A stretch of DNA of 64,000 nucleotides from Nitrospira sp. (GCA_018242765.1 JAFEBH010000010.1:62001-126000); one strand, 5' to 3'. Shown: positions 44,076 through 54,331, numbered from the stretch's first letter. Numbers and translations are program-made. The notes: generated by a model not told the origin, from the sequence alone.

Positions 44076-46409
44076 ATGTTGCTCCCCTCGCGATCCTTTC
44101 TTCATGTTATCCGACAGAGCCTCTGCTCTGTATTGGTCGTGGCGATCTCATTGCTCACCTCGACACCGTCGGAACCCCATGACGTTAGTATTCCAGCAGG
44201 ACAGTCGATGAAAGCAGGAGGTCTTGCCTTTGAACGAGGCGCTTTCGGTGATGCGCTGTCTCATTGGAAACAGGCGGCAGAACTCTACAAGAGTTCCGAA
44301 AATATCCCGGCACAGATTGAGGCCTTAGTCCTCTCATCTCAGGCCTCCTTAGGATTAGGGCAATCCAAACAAGCGCTCCAATCCCTGGAACTCGCACTCG
44401 GATTGGCGCAGAGGAGCGGCGACCCCATGGTCGAAGCCCCTATCTTGGGACATCTCGGACGAGCCTACTTGACGACGCGTCAGCTCCCGCAAGCATCGGA
44501 GTTCCTCCAGCAGGCATCATCCGTCGCGCACAAGCAGAACTCTTCACCGCTCCTCGCAACCACGCTGAACGATCTCGGCATCCTCCTGGTCCTGCAACAG
44601 CAAGATCAGAAGGCCCTCGACGCCTTTCAAGAGAGCGTGACCCATGCACAGAGCACCGGCCTTTCCCTCTTGGCCGCCACAGCTCGCACGAACGCTGCAC
44701 GCGCATTATTGCGACTCCACCAACCGACCGAGAGTCGCCTCGCTCTTGACGCCGCACTCGATCAATTGAAGGACCTGACTCCACCGTCCCGGAATAGATC
44801 GCTTGGGCTCATCGGCATCGCCTTGGCCTACCAGCGCCTGCTGCCTCATCTGCTCCAGGAACATGATGCGCTCGTGTTGCGCACGGCCGGAGTGCTCCAG
44901 GAAGCTGCCAGCAACTCGGAACAGCAGGGAGACACGAGAACCTTGTCATATGCCATCGGATATCTTGGACATCTCTACGAAATAGAATTTCGCATGGACG
45001 AGGCATTGCAGCTCACCAGGCGTGCTCTATTCATCGCACAATCAGTGGATACGCCGGAATCCCTCTATCGCTGGCAATGGCAATTGGGGCGCCAGCTGGC
45101 CGAGACGGGGCAGCTGGATCAAGCGATCGCCTCGTACCGGCAAGCAACCCTGACACTTCAACCAATTCGACGTGAGGTGGCACAAGCCTCCTCCGACGAT
45201 TCCTTTGCTGGGCAGGATACGGTCAAGCCCCTGTTCTTTGAGCTCGCCGACTTATTATTACAGCGCGCGTCCCTCAGTGATGAGGACCAATCCGTCGATA
45301 GCGACCTACTCGCCGCACGGGATGCCATCGAGGCTTATAAAACAGCCGAGCTGCGAGACTATTTCAAGGACGATTGTGTCGAAGCGATCCGGTCCAGACT
45401 GACGACGTTCGATCGATTATCGCCGGACACGGCCGTCATCTATCCCATCATGTTCAGTTCCAGGCTGGAACTGCTCATGAGCCTGCCGACTGGTTTGAAA
45501 CGCATTTCTGTCCCGGTGACTGCCGACCAACTGACTCAAGAAATCCGTGCCTTCCGTCGAGTCGTGGAAAAACGAACCACGCGTGAATATTTGCCTCATG
45601 CGCAACAACTCTACAACTGGCTCATCCGTCCGCTCGAAGCAGAGATTTCACCGTTGACCATTACGACGTTGGTCTTCGTGCCGGACAGTGCCCTTCGGAC
45701 GATCCCATTGGCGGCACTCCATGACGGTTCAACATTTCTGATCAACAAGTTCGCCCTCGCGATGACGCCCGGGCTCACGTTGACCGACCCACGACCACTC
45801 AATCGGGACAAGCTCCGATTTCTCACGGCCGGACTCACCAAATCCGTGCAAGGATTCCCACCCCTTCCCTATGTGGTGGACGAGGTCCAATCCATTCAAC
45901 AACTCTACAAGGGCGACCAACTGATGAACAATGCGTTCCAGACCTCCAGGCTGGAACAAGAATTGCGTGAAGGACGGTATGGAGGCCTACACATCGCCAC
46001 ACACGGTCAGTTCTCGACCGACGTGAACGATTCGTTCCTCCTGACTTTTGATGGAAAATTGACGATGCAGACGCTCGACCAACTGATCGGCTTGTTTCGC
46101 TTCCGGCAGGAGCCGCTCGAACTATTGACCTTGAGCGCCTGTCAAACCGGAATCGGCGATGACCGTGCGGCGCTCGGATTGGCCGGTGTCGCGTTGAAAG
46201 CCGGTGCCCGGAGCGCGTTGGCGACACTCTGGTTCATCAATGATGAAGCATCCGCGACCTTGATTACTGAGTTTTACCGACAGCTGCGTAATCCGGCTCT
46301 CTCAAAAGCCGTGGCCCTCCAACGAGCCCAGATTAAACTCTTGAACGACCGGATCTATGGACATCCGGCTTACTGGTCGCCGTTCCTCTTGATGAATAAC
46401 TGGCTTTGA
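44076..46409 (+). CDS. TPR-CHAT protein (caspase-like protease fold), exported
   Basis: 777 residues from the ATG at 44076, 12 bp after tpsB. Signal peptide SLCSVLVVAISLLTSTPSEP. Residues about 50-430 are tetratricopeptide-like repeats (KQALQSLELALGLAQRSGDP, ATTLNDLGILLVLQQQDQKA, LDQAIASYRQATLTLQP). Residues about 500-777 are a CHAT domain with His643 in IATHGQF and Cys689 in LSACQTG, and the end HPAYWSPFLLMNNW. The catalytic pair is intact, so it could be an active peptidase of the periplasm. CHAT proteins with TPRs are often coded beside TpsB and DUF928 genes, as here; a role in exoprotein processing is inferred. Confidence 0.9.
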   Translation: MLLPSRSFLHVIRQSLCSVLVVAISLLTSTPSEPHDVSIPAGQSMKAGGLAFERGAFGDALSHWKQAAELYKSSENIPAQIEALVLSSQASLGLGQSKQALQSLELALGLAQRSGDPMVEAPILGHLGRAYLTTRQLPQASEFLQQASSVAHKQNSSPLLATTLNDLGILLVLQQQDQKALDAFQESVTHAQSTGLSLLAATARTNAARALLRLHQPTESRLALDAALDQLKDLTPPSRNRSLGLIGIALAYQRLLPHLLQEHDALVLRTAGVLQEAASNSEQQGDTRTLSYAIGYLGHLYEIEFRMDEALQLTRRALFIAQSVDTPESLYRWQWQLGRQLAETGQLDQAIASYRQATLTLQPIRREVAQASSDDSFAGQDTVKPLFFELADLLLQRASLSDEDQSVDSDLLAARDAIEAYKTAELRDYFKDDCVEAIRSRLTTFDRLSPDTAVIYPIMFSSRLELLMSLPTGLKRISVPVTADQLTQEIRAFRRVVEKRTTREYLPHAQQLYNWLIRPLEAEISPLTITTLVFVPDSALRTIPLAALHDGSTFLINKFALAMTPGLTLTDPRPLNRDKLRFLTAGLTKSVQGFPPLPYVVDEVQSIQQLYKGDQLMNNAFQTSRLEQELREGRYGGLHIATHGQFSTDVNDSFLLTFDGKLTMQTLDQLIGLFRFRQEPLELLTLSACQTGIGDDRAALGLAGVALKAGARSALATLWFINDEASATLITEFYRQLRNPALSKAVALQRAQIKLLNDRIYGHPAYWSPFLLMNNWL

Positions 46410-46472
46410 TCGAGGATGTCGCGACACGACGATGTTCCGCCATACGTCGATCAGCGCCGGGAAGGAGCCAAT

Positions 46473-47228
46473 ATGCACATGCGTTACATCCATTCTTTCG
46501 TTGGACTCTCCCTCGCCCTCAGTGTTCTGAGCGTGACCACGTTTGTGGCTGCCGCAGACAACCTAGTCGTGGCCCAAATTGGGCAGCAAGAGAATGTCCA
46601 GCTGCCGGTTTACACACCACCCAAGAAACTTCAGCCTCGCGCGAGGATCGGCGGCACCTTACGTGGAACCGACGGCGCCGAAGCTGAAATCGTCGCGCTG
46701 GTGCCAGACCATGTCGGCCTCACGGTCAAGCAAACACCGACGCTGAATTGGTTTCTCGCGAAACCGACCCCTCATCCATTGAAATTCACCATCAATGACG
46801 ACCGAAAAGTACGCCCCATCTATGAAGGTCCTCTCCCAACGCCAGCGGCAGCAGGTGTTCAATCCATTGATCTGAAGAGTTTGGGCTTGGCCCTGGAGCC
46901 CAACGTCCAATATCGCTGGTTTGTGTCGGCCAGTCCCAATCCGGAGTCTCCCTCCAGGGATATCGTTGCCGGGGGCATGATCGAGCGATGTGAGTTCAGT
47001 GAATGTCTCACCATCACCTCGGTCAATGTGACGTGCGACCGAGAGAGTGTCCGCACGAACGCACTGATCGGGTTCTGGTACGATGCGATGGGATGCGTCT
47101 GCTCATTGATCGAGAAGGAGCCGACAGACTCCTCACTTCGGAGGCTGCGCGCGGCACTCCTGAGGCAAGTTGGCCTCAACGGAGTCGCCGACTGGGACCT
47201 CAGCTCCATTCAGACGAAGGCGAGATAA
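46473..47228 (+). CDS. DUF928 protein, exported
   Basis: 251 residues from the ATG at 46473, preceded by GGAAGGAG; an upstream in-frame start adds 19 residues without support. Signal peptide FVGLSLALSVLSVTTFVAAA. The body has the DUF928 pattern: LVPDHVGLTVKQTPTLNWFL, KPTPHPLKFTINDD, LEPNVQYRWFVSASPNPESP, and a C-terminal cysteine cluster (IERCEFSECLTIT, NVTCDRE, GCVCSL). DUF928 genes regularly accompany TPR-CHAT and TpsB genes; their function is not known. Last gene of the three-gene set. Confidence 0.85.
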   Translation: MHMRYIHSFVGLSLALSVLSVTTFVAAADNLVVAQIGQQENVQLPVYTPPKKLQPRARIGGTLRGTDGAEAEIVALVPDHVGLTVKQTPTLNWFLAKPTPHPLKFTINDDRKVRPIYEGPLPTPAAAGVQSIDLKSLGLALEPNVQYRWFVSASPNPESPSRDIVAGGMIERCEFSECLTITSVNVTCDRESVRTNALIGFWYDAMGCVCSLIEKEPTDSSLRRLRAALLRQVGLNGVADWDLSSIQTKAR

Positions 47229-47363
47229 CTGCGTACTGTCATGGATTACCCATTAGAACCAATTCCACCCGATGACCCAGCGAGCACCAGCCTTCCAATC
47301 TCATATGGAACGGTACTCGTCTGCCCTGCAGGGTATTCGGTATGGGCTCGATTCAGCGGGGTT

Positions 47364-47390
47364 CGTATCGGATGTCACCTGTCCGATACG
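47364..47390. terminator. 9-bp hairpin after the DUF928 gene
   Basis: CGTATCGGA (47364-47372) and TCCGATACG (47382-47390) pair perfectly and are followed by CTTTACC. About 135 bp after the stop; a modest terminator candidate. Confidence 0.4.
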
Positions 47391-47400
47391 CTTTACCACC

Positions 47401-47441
47401 TGAATCTATTTCGATTCACCATGAATCTATTATGATACACC
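47401..47441. repeat. pair of TGAATCTATTTCGATTCACC units, right side
   Basis: Units at 47401-47420 (identical to 41074-41093) and 47422-47441 (varied). They follow the hairpin at 47364. The rest of 47442-47818 shows no gene. Confidence 0.7.
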
Positions 47442-47818
47442 CCTGGTGGGCTTACTTAGCTTCACAATCCATGCAACCCGTCCATAACCTGCATGAATCT
47501 GCGCGTTTCTACACCAGACCCCTTACCCTGAGCCCACGGCATAGCGGTTGCTCCAGTTCTATAGCTCTATTACAGCAGAGGTCCCGCAGACGTGAGACTA
47601 CTGCACAGCAAGACTGATCCAAGCAATGATCAACCAGCCTGGATGATGCCTCCGCCTACTCTCATGACAACCCTTGCAGCGGGATTGATCGCATCACACA
47701 GAGGTGTCGTGTGGTACCACTCGAGGAAAAAGGCGGGGAACAGTTGGGCAAGGGAGTTCGCCATCTCTATCCGAGAGAAGGCTGCTTCTCGGCTCTGCTC
47801 GCACCGCCTGGCGAGCCG

Positions 47819-47992
47819 GTGCATCGCAATGACGTATTAAACGTGCGAGCAGCTTATCGCTTTGGGCAACAGTACGCGACAGCTGGATACCTGAGAGAGG
47901 CCGACGTTGCAGTTTCCGCTTTAAATGCATTGAACGATCAACACACAGAATATCCCTTGGGCGACGTCAGTGGGAGCCGTGTTATGGGCTAG
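47819..47992 (+). pseudogene. TonB-dependent receptor C-terminal scrap
   Basis: Reads LNVRAAYRFGQQYATAGYLR, EADVAVSALNALNDQHTEYP and LGDVSGSRVMG, the last two or three strands of a TonB-dependent receptor ('NLRvaYRFw--EaElaisvfNaLND-H-E-pLGd--GsRVmGW'). The stop comes before the final aromatic residue. A longer scrap of the same kind stands before the second substrate-binding protein (58748-59658). Confidence 0.65.
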
Positions 47993-48041
47993 TTAACTGT
48001 CAGCCTGTAGCGAGACTCTGCCAGATTGGGAACAGGCGTTC

Positions 48042-49022
48042 ATGCGAATAGCTGTCATGATCCTTTTCGTCATCAATCAGCGAACACACCGGTTGTACTC
48101 AATGCAAGCCTGGCAGTGGTCGTTCATATTCCTCGCGCTGTCTTGCGTTTTCTCAACTCCCGCGAGCGCCGCAGGCGTCGAAATTACCATCCTAAAATCA
48201 TCAGATCTTCAAGCGTACGACGAAGCGATCGAAGGATTCAAAACCGCATCGCCTGGAACTGCCATCTTTGTGGAGTACGACTTGCGTGGAGACCTTGAGC
48301 GTGGGAAACAGCTTGCCCAGAGGATTCGTGCATCGGACTCTTCCCTCGTCGTCGCTGTCGGCCTCAAGGCGGCGCTGGCTGCTAAATTCGAGATCCTGGA
48401 TATTCCAATCCTTTACATGATGATTCTCGACCCCATCAAGCATCACCTCACCGCCAGTAACATGACGGGAGTGTTGCTGGAAATTCCGTCAGACCGCCAG
48501 CTCAAGATGATGCGCTCATTCTTACCGACCCTGCATCGCATCGGCCTCCTCTATGACCCGGAGAAAACGTCCACAAGACTGAAAGAAGCAGAGACCCGAG
48601 CTTCGGCTCAAGACTTTCAGGTACAAGGATTTCCCGTCACAACCGAAAAAGATATCCCGCAACAACTCCGGACGCTCTTGTCTGAGTCGGACGCACTGTG
48701 GCTGATTCCCGATTCAACCGTCCTGACAGACGAATCCATCCGATTTATTCTTGAATCAGCGGTAGCCCGTCACGTGCCGGTCATCGGTTTTTCAAGTGAG
48801 TTCACACGGCTTGGCGCCCTGCTCAGCTTCTCGGTCGATTACGGCGAAGTCGGCCGAGAAGCCGGATTCCTCGCGAGGCGCCTTCTCAGCGGTGAACCAC
48901 CACTGCCGCTGAAGCCGATTCCGGTCCAGCGCATCAGAATCACGGTGAATCAAAAGACCGCGCGGTACCTGGGCATCACGATCCCCAAAGAGCTGGAGAA
49001 GCTCATTGATGAAGCGTACTGA
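48042..49022 (+). CDS. ABC-type substrate-binding protein of a signalling module, copy 1
   Basis: 326 residues; the inner ATG at 48102 (MQAWQWSFIFLALSCVFSTP) places the signal peptide at the N-terminus and may be the true start. The mature part is of the 'ABC_sub_bind' type: ITILKSSDLQAYDEAIEGFK, VAVGLKAALAAKFEILDIPI, SNMTGVLLEIPS. No permease or ATPase gene follows; instead a membrane histidine kinase starts before its stop codon, so it probably acts as the kinase's periplasmic sensor. 41 percent or so identical by eye to the copy at 59836. Confidence 0.85.
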   Translation: MRIAVMILFVINQRTHRLYSMQAWQWSFIFLALSCVFSTPASAAGVEITILKSSDLQAYDEAIEGFKTASPGTAIFVEYDLRGDLERGKQLAQRIRASDSSLVVAVGLKAALAAKFEILDIPILYMMILDPIKHHLTASNMTGVLLEIPSDRQLKMMRSFLPTLHRIGLLYDPEKTSTRLKEAETRASAQDFQVQGFPVTTEKDIPQQLRTLLSESDALWLIPDSTVLTDESIRFILESAVARHVPVIGFSSEFTRLGALLSFSVDYGEVGREAGFLARRLLSGEPPLPLKPIPVQRIRITVNQKTARYLGITIPKELEKLIDEAY

Positions 49023-51405
49023 GTGCTCCGCCATGGCAAATGACGTTCACACTTCACACGAGGCTCCATCGGGTCCGCCGACTCGGATCTTCGGCCTTCG
49101 TCTCAAGTTCGTCTTGCTCTTCGGCCTCATCCTCATTGTGACCTGTTCGACCTTGAGCTGGTACTTCGTTGAAACACGACGCCAGGCGATGACCACGAGC
49201 CTTGAAGAGCTCGGAACAATCCTCTTAACCAATACCGTCCATAACGAGCATTTTCGGATTGCCGGTGTCGTTCTTGAAGATCACATTACGCTCGGTCAGT
49301 TCATGAGCAGCTTGATGACCATTGACCACGTCGTCTATGTGGTGATTACCGGATCAGACGGTCATATATTAGACCGCCAGAGCAAACGTGTGCGAACACC
49401 CTCGAGTCATGCAGTTCTCGCATCTCCTCCTGCAATCTATCCGGATGACCACCTCTCAGAATCGCTCCTTCGAACTCCGCTCACGACTCCTGTGATTAGC
49501 AGGCTCGTACTTTCACCGGACCAGAGATTGATCTCCCAAGATGAGACTTCGGACTGGCTCCCGTCCTTTTTTCTGCGCAGGGAAACGTTGTTTGATTTTG
49601 CGATGCCTGTCCTTCGGGAGGTTTCGACCCCACGATCACAATCGCAACGGGCTGTTGAATTGGAAGAAACAGCTGGTCTTCGTCTGGCGACGAACACAGG
49701 GTCGGTCGTCGGAATCGTGCGCATCGGCATCACTGATGCACAAGCCAACCAGGCCTTGCTGATCATTGTGCGCAACGTCTTGTTCCTCACGATCATGATC
49801 ATTGCAGCAGGAATACTCGGAGCTCACATACTCACCTCTCGCATTACCATACCGCTGCGCAGTCTTGCTTCGGCCACCCGCCAGCTTGCAGAGGGAACAG
49901 AGACAACGCAGTTCCATTCTCCCTCCAGCAATGATGAAGTCGGACAACTCACGCATGCATTTAATGTGATGGCGCAGTCCTTACGTGACCGCAACCAGGC
50001 CATTACCAGAAATCTTGACACCATACGCCAACAGGTCAAGCAATTGACCACGATCCATCAGGCCAGCACCACCATTGCCAACACGACCCTTTTTGACAGG
50101 ACACAGCTGCTTGACACCGCCCTCCATTTGATTGTTGATAATCTTGGCTTTTCTCGAATGATGGTGGTCCTCCAGACTCAGGAACACACCTACGCCTCTG
50201 TCGCTCGTATTATCGGAGTTGCACCTGAGATCGTGGAAGGAGTTCGACGACTTCAAGTGCCTATCGTCGACAACGGAGGTATCACGGCCGAACTCCTCCT
50301 CCATGGTAAACCTGTCTTAATCCAGGATGTTGGTAGCACCACCCATCGGTTTTACCCCCCACTATTGGAATTGGTGCGCCGATCCGGAATCCAGTCATTC
50401 GTCGGCGTCCCGCTCCAGAGCCACGGAAAGATTCTTGGATATCTGGCGGGCGATCGTGGAACACGTCGCTGTACGGATGAAGATTTGCACATACTTGGAA
50501 CGATCGCCGGCCATGTCGCAGCGGCTATAGACAATGCCACGGCATACGCTGACCTCGCCGAGCTGACGCAGCATCTGGAAGAGCGCATTGAACAGCGTAC
50601 TGATGAACTGTCTCGTGCCAATATCCAACTCCAAGAACATGACCGGCGTCGTTCGAAATTTCTTTCCGTCGTCTCCCACGAACTACGGACGCCCATGACC
50701 GCCATTCGGAGCTTTGCAGAAAATATGCTGGATGGGGTCACAGGCCCCTTGACCAACCTGCAACGAACCTACCTCACCCGTGTGCAACACAATGTCGCAC
50801 GACTCAGCCGAATCATCGCTCAGTTGCTGGACTGGTCGCGGCTGGACACCAAACCGATCGAGCTACGTGTAGAGAACGTCTGTCTCCATCAAATCGCCAC
50901 GATTGCCGCGGACGGCCTCCAGATGGTGGCATCAGAGAAAAATATCTCACTGGTCGTTGCACCGATCCAAACACTCCCGCCTGTTCAGGGAGATCGCGAC
51001 AAGCTTGAGCAGATCTTTGTGAATCTGATCGTCAATGCCATCAAGTTCACACCGCCTGGCGGACAGGTATCCGTTGAAGCCTCCGTAGCATCACCAGGCA
51101 TCGTTCAGATTTGTGTGGCCGATACCGGATGTGGGATCGATGCGACTCACCTCCCGAACATCTTCGAGGAATTCTCGAAGGTGCCTTCGGCCATGCCCGC
51201 ATCACAAGGAGCTCAACTTGGGCTCTGGATCACCAAAACCTTTGTCACGATGCATCATGGTCGGATCTGGGTCGAGAGCCAACCTGAGGTCGGGTCTCGA
51301 TTCTATGTGACACTCCCGAGTTGTGAGTCACAGGATCCGCCTACACCGCCCCCTCACGAATCCATGTCATCTGATTATTTGCCGAGTACACAGTCCTCTA
51401 CCTAG
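49009..51405 (+). CDS. membrane histidine kinase with HAMP and GAF domains, copy 1
   Basis: 798 residues from the ATG at 49009, overlapping the substrate-binding gene by 14 bp. TM1 (LKFVLLFGLILIVTCSTLSW), a periplasmic loop of about 210 residues, TM2 (LIIVRNVLFLTIMIIAAGIL), HAMP (SRITIPLRSLASATRQLAEG), GAF (TLFDRTQLLDTALHLIVDNL onward), then HisKA with His557 in VVSHELRTP and HATPase (KLEQIFVNLIVNAIKFTPPG, ADTGCGIDATHLPNIFEEFS). It should phosphorylate the NtrC-type regulator coded 12 bp downstream. The GAF domain is absent from the second kinase in the window. Confidence 0.9.
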   Translation: MKRTECSAMANDVHTSHEAPSGPPTRIFGLRLKFVLLFGLILIVTCSTLSWYFVETRRQAMTTSLEELGTILLTNTVHNEHFRIAGVVLEDHITLGQFMSSLMTIDHVVYVVITGSDGHILDRQSKRVRTPSSHAVLASPPAIYPDDHLSESLLRTPLTTPVISRLVLSPDQRLISQDETSDWLPSFFLRRETLFDFAMPVLREVSTPRSQSQRAVELEETAGLRLATNTGSVVGIVRIGITDAQANQALLIIVRNVLFLTIMIIAAGILGAHILTSRITIPLRSLASATRQLAEGTETTQFHSPSSNDEVGQLTHAFNVMAQSLRDRNQAITRNLDTIRQQVKQLTTIHQASTTIANTTLFDRTQLLDTALHLIVDNLGFSRMMVVLQTQEHTYASVARIIGVAPEIVEGVRRLQVPIVDNGGITAELLLHGKPVLIQDVGSTTHRFYPPLLELVRRSGIQSFVGVPLQSHGKILGYLAGDRGTRRCTDEDLHILGTIAGHVAAAIDNATAYADLAELTQHLEERIEQRTDELSRANIQLQEHDRRRSKFLSVVSHELRTPMTAIRSFAENMLDGVTGPLTNLQRTYLTRVQHNVARLSRIIAQLLDWSRLDTKPIELRVENVCLHQIATIAADGLQMVASEKNISLVVAPIQTLPPVQGDRDKLEQIFVNLIVNAIKFTPPGGQVSVEASVASPGIVQICVADTGCGIDATHLPNIFEEFSKVPSAMPASQGAQLGLWITKTFVTMHHGRIWVESQPEVGSRFYVTLPSCESQDPPTPPPHESMSSDYLPSTQSST

Positions 51406-51417
51406 AAAGGAGCCCCC

Positions 51418-52872
51418 ATGCGTGCGAAGATCCTCATTGTCGATGACGATCGCGACATTCTCCTCAGCTTGGAAAATCGTGTCACCTGGATGGGGCATGA
51501 ACCGGTAACGGCCACTAATGGCCAGGAGGCGCTCCGCTTGATTCAAGAGGAACAGCCTGATCTTGTCTTGTTGGATTTGGAGCTTCCACTGCTCTCAGGG
51601 CTTGAGGTTCTGAAGCATGTCGGTCAAACGTCCGCACACAGCGACCCGTCGGAACACGAACCCCATCCACCTTCGGGAGCCTATACGACCCCCCTCATTG
51701 TGATGCTCACCGCATACGGAACGATTGAGCGCGCGGTGCAGGCCATGCAGCTGGGTGCCTTTGATTTTGTCCCCAAGCCTTTCACCTCGGACCATTTGAC
51801 CGTCGTCATTAACAAAGCACTCGACACCGTGACACTTCATCGTCATGTCGCTACCCTCCGCAAGGAGGTCGAAAATCAATTCCAGCCGGCAATCACCACC
51901 AACAAGCACATGGCTGCACAGCTCGCGGTTGCCAAACAAGCGGCCTCTTCGGCCATCACAGTCCTCCTGCAGGGTGAAACGGGGACAGGGAAAGAGGTCG
52001 TCGCACGGGCGATCCATCGATGGAGCCCGCGAGCCAACCGACCTTTTGTTCCGGTGAATTGCGCAGCCTTCCCGGAGAACCTGTTGGAAAATGAGCTCTT
52101 TGGTCATGAAAAGGGCGCCTTTACCGGAGCCCTCAAACGAGAACCAGGAAAAATTGAAATCGCCGAGGGCGGCACCGTGTTTCTGGACGAAATCGGCGAC
52201 ATGCCGCTCACCATGCAGAGCCATCTCTTGCGAGTGCTGAACGACCGAACATTCTACCGAGTCGGCGGCACTCAGGAAGTGCGGGCTGACGTGAGGTTCA
52301 TCGCAGCGACCAACAAGAATCTCCAGCAGGCGATTCGCCAAGGCACCTTTCGTGAAGATCTGTACTTCCGCCTGGCAGTGATTACCGTCAACTTGCCCCC
52401 TCTACGTGATCGACTGGATGATCTACCTGCGCTGGTCAGCCATTTTCTTACTCAACCAGGAAAACTTGGCCTCAACCGGCGTGGAACGCTCAGCGATGCA
52501 GCATTGCAAATGCTGCACACGTACTCCTGGCCGGGAAATGTACGTGAACTAGAGAACGTCCTCACCCGGGCCCTCGTCCTTTGTCCTGGTGACACGATCG
52601 GCCCGGAACACCTGTCATTAATGACCGGCCCTCTTTCGACGGATACATCTGCCTCCAGCAATCAGGAACCATCCTCTGACATCCTGTTTTTCTCTTACCA
52701 CGAGAGTATGGACGCCTATAGTCAGAAACTCATTGAAAGTGCTCTGCGGAGGAACGGATGGAACCAAACCAAAGCAGCAACAGAGTTGGGGCTCCAACGA
52801 ACCTACTTGACCAAACTCCTCCGGCAAAAACAGATCCCCGCAAAACCACCCTCCTTTTCTTCTGAAGACTAA
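51418..52872 (+). CDS. NtrC-family sigma-54-dependent response regulator, copy 1
   Basis: 484 residues, GAAAGGAGC before the ATG. Receiver domain 1-125 with Asp53 in LVLLDLELP, then an AAA+ domain (Walker A GETGTGKE, the sigma-54 loop GAFTGA, Walker B VFLDEIGDMP, VRELENVLTRALVLCPGD), then a Fis-type helix-turn-helix (NQTKAATELGLQRTYLTKLL). The receiver carries an insertion with a run of His and Pro (about residues 70-85). It activates promoters of the -24/-12 type; one such site lies 660 bp downstream. Confidence 0.93.
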   Translation: MRAKILIVDDDRDILLSLENRVTWMGHEPVTATNGQEALRLIQEEQPDLVLLDLELPLLSGLEVLKHVGQTSAHSDPSEHEPHPPSGAYTTPLIVMLTAYGTIERAVQAMQLGAFDFVPKPFTSDHLTVVINKALDTVTLHRHVATLRKEVENQFQPAITTNKHMAAQLAVAKQAASSAITVLLQGETGTGKEVVARAIHRWSPRANRPFVPVNCAAFPENLLENELFGHEKGAFTGALKREPGKIEIAEGGTVFLDEIGDMPLTMQSHLLRVLNDRTFYRVGGTQEVRADVRFIAATNKNLQQAIRQGTFREDLYFRLAVITVNLPPLRDRLDDLPALVSHFLTQPGKLGLNRRGTLSDAALQMLHTYSWPGNVRELENVLTRALVLCPGDTIGPEHLSLMTGPLSTDTSASSNQEPSSDILFFSYHESMDAYSQKLIESALRRNGWNQTKAATELGLQRTYLTKLLRQKQIPAKPPSFSSED

Positions 52873-53534
52873 CGGGTGGTCGACAACGGCCACCGGTGGC
52901 ATTTCGCTGTTTCTCAGCGGCTCAACGTACGGACCAGAGGATGATTCGCCACTTCACTCGCCGTGCCCCACCGGACGGCCAGCACCATACGCGCCATATC
53001 ATTCTTGGGAGCCGCAGGGTTTGTCGCTATAGTATTAAGATGCAGTACGAATACTATTTCGGTGAGACACAGACACGCAACATCGGACAGGCTTGTTTTC
53101 GATCACCGGAATCTCACCGATACTTCGAATGGTCGTCCAGCATCGCGACACGCTCAGACCTCGTTGTCCGATCCCGCAAACGAACGACGCTCCACCGTTC
53201 GACATACTCGTGGCCCTGAGTCCACGCGAAGTGGCAAGACACGCTTTCGGCAACTGAATACACACAAGTCCCACGATGGGAAGCTTTTCCAATACCTTGG
53301 TCGACAACATCTACGCCACGAGATGAAGGCACCACCTCTCACCACCGCCGACGGCTGATCGAATTCAACCGGCGTGTCTCTCACGTGCGGCAAACAATAC
53401 TCTTCCACTCCTCTTTGTTCTCACTCACGTCTGTATCGTTTCAGATCCATAGCAGAATCATTTCTGATCCATTGCCTCATAACTCAACAACCTCCCTTCT
53501 CCTCCAACTTATTACAACCACGAGATTTATCCAC
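52873..53534. other. 660-bp gap
   Basis: Several frames of 60-130 codons on both strands, none with a family or a binding site. AT content rises toward 53400. Confidence 0.4.
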
Positions 53535-53551
53535 TTGGCACAAGTCATGCT
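53535..53551 (+). promoter_or_regulatory. sigma-54 type promoter
   Basis: TTGGCACAAGTCATGCT: the GG and GC pairs are separated by exactly 10 bases, and the match to TTGGCACN5TTGCA/T is broken only by A for T at the first base of the -12 box. The expected start of transcription is about 53563, some 147 bp before the small membrane peptide gene. An NtrC-type activator is coded just upstream. Confidence 0.6.
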
Positions 53552-53709
53552 CTCGCAACCTCCTAAAGACACCGTACTGTTCCCAACAGAGAACAGACCT
53601 AAGTGAGAGAGCTTTTCATCTGCTTCACAGATGCAGCTTCCTCCCACAAAAGGAAAACGGAAGATCAGACACTATAATGAAATCTCTCGATCAGAAAGGC
53701 GGTAAACAC

Positions 53710-53814
53710 ATGAGGAGTGAGCTCACCATCTTGGCGCTGTGGGCTACCATTTATCTCACAGGTCTGATCCTGACAATGTTTCTAATTGCTGTGGCACTGC
53801 ACATCCTTCAATAA
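53710..53814 (+). CDS. 34-residue single-span membrane peptide
   Basis: From the ATG at 53710 (AAAGGCGG in front) it reads MRSELTILALWATIYLTGLI and LTMFLIAVALHILQ: two charged residues, then one long hydrophobic helix. An ATG at 53677 would add 11 residues (MKSLDQKGGKH). No family. It is the only gene downstream of the sigma-54 type promoter before the tRNA, so it is the likely product of that promoter. Small membrane peptides often tune a transporter or kinase; the target here is unknown. Confidence 0.5.
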   Translation: MRSELTILALWATIYLTGLILTMFLIAVALHILQ

Positions 53815-53879
53815 GAATGACGGGTTTCCGCCATGAACCGTTGGACAAGACCTTGCCCGGGAACAGAAATCCTCGCCAC

Positions 53880-54010
53880 ATTGCTCCTGGCGATTCGTCA
53901 CCCATCGACGGGCCTGCGTTGAGCGTGCCGAAGCACTCCATCTCCCACGCACAATTGAAGGACAAACCGCTACACGGAGCGTTTCGACAGGCTCACCGTC
54001 CTGAACAGAG
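53880..54010. repeat. REP-like inverted-repeat stretch
   Basis: Contains TTGAGCGTGCCGAAG and, 60 bp on, GTTTCGACAGGCTCACCG, the type of TTCGAC/GTCGAA element scattered in many genomes. A related element is at 57401-57433. No gene is seen between 53815 and 54254. Confidence 0.3.
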
Positions 54011-54253
54011 TCAACAGACAGATACGCGAAGCCCTGGGGGCCAACGAATACTTGAAACAGCATAGAGGTTCGAGCCGCTTGCCTCCAGCAGCGACTCAAT
54101 ACCCCAATCACATACACAAGTGGCCGATCACCTGCTACCGCTCTAGCCCTCAATTGTCAAAGGAGAGGGAACGATACCAGATGGTGGCTGCATGAGGATG
54201 AGGGGGATCTGACAGGACACCACAGAAACGCCGATTCACACGAGAGCGGCTGG

Positions 54254-54331
<78 letters not shown>

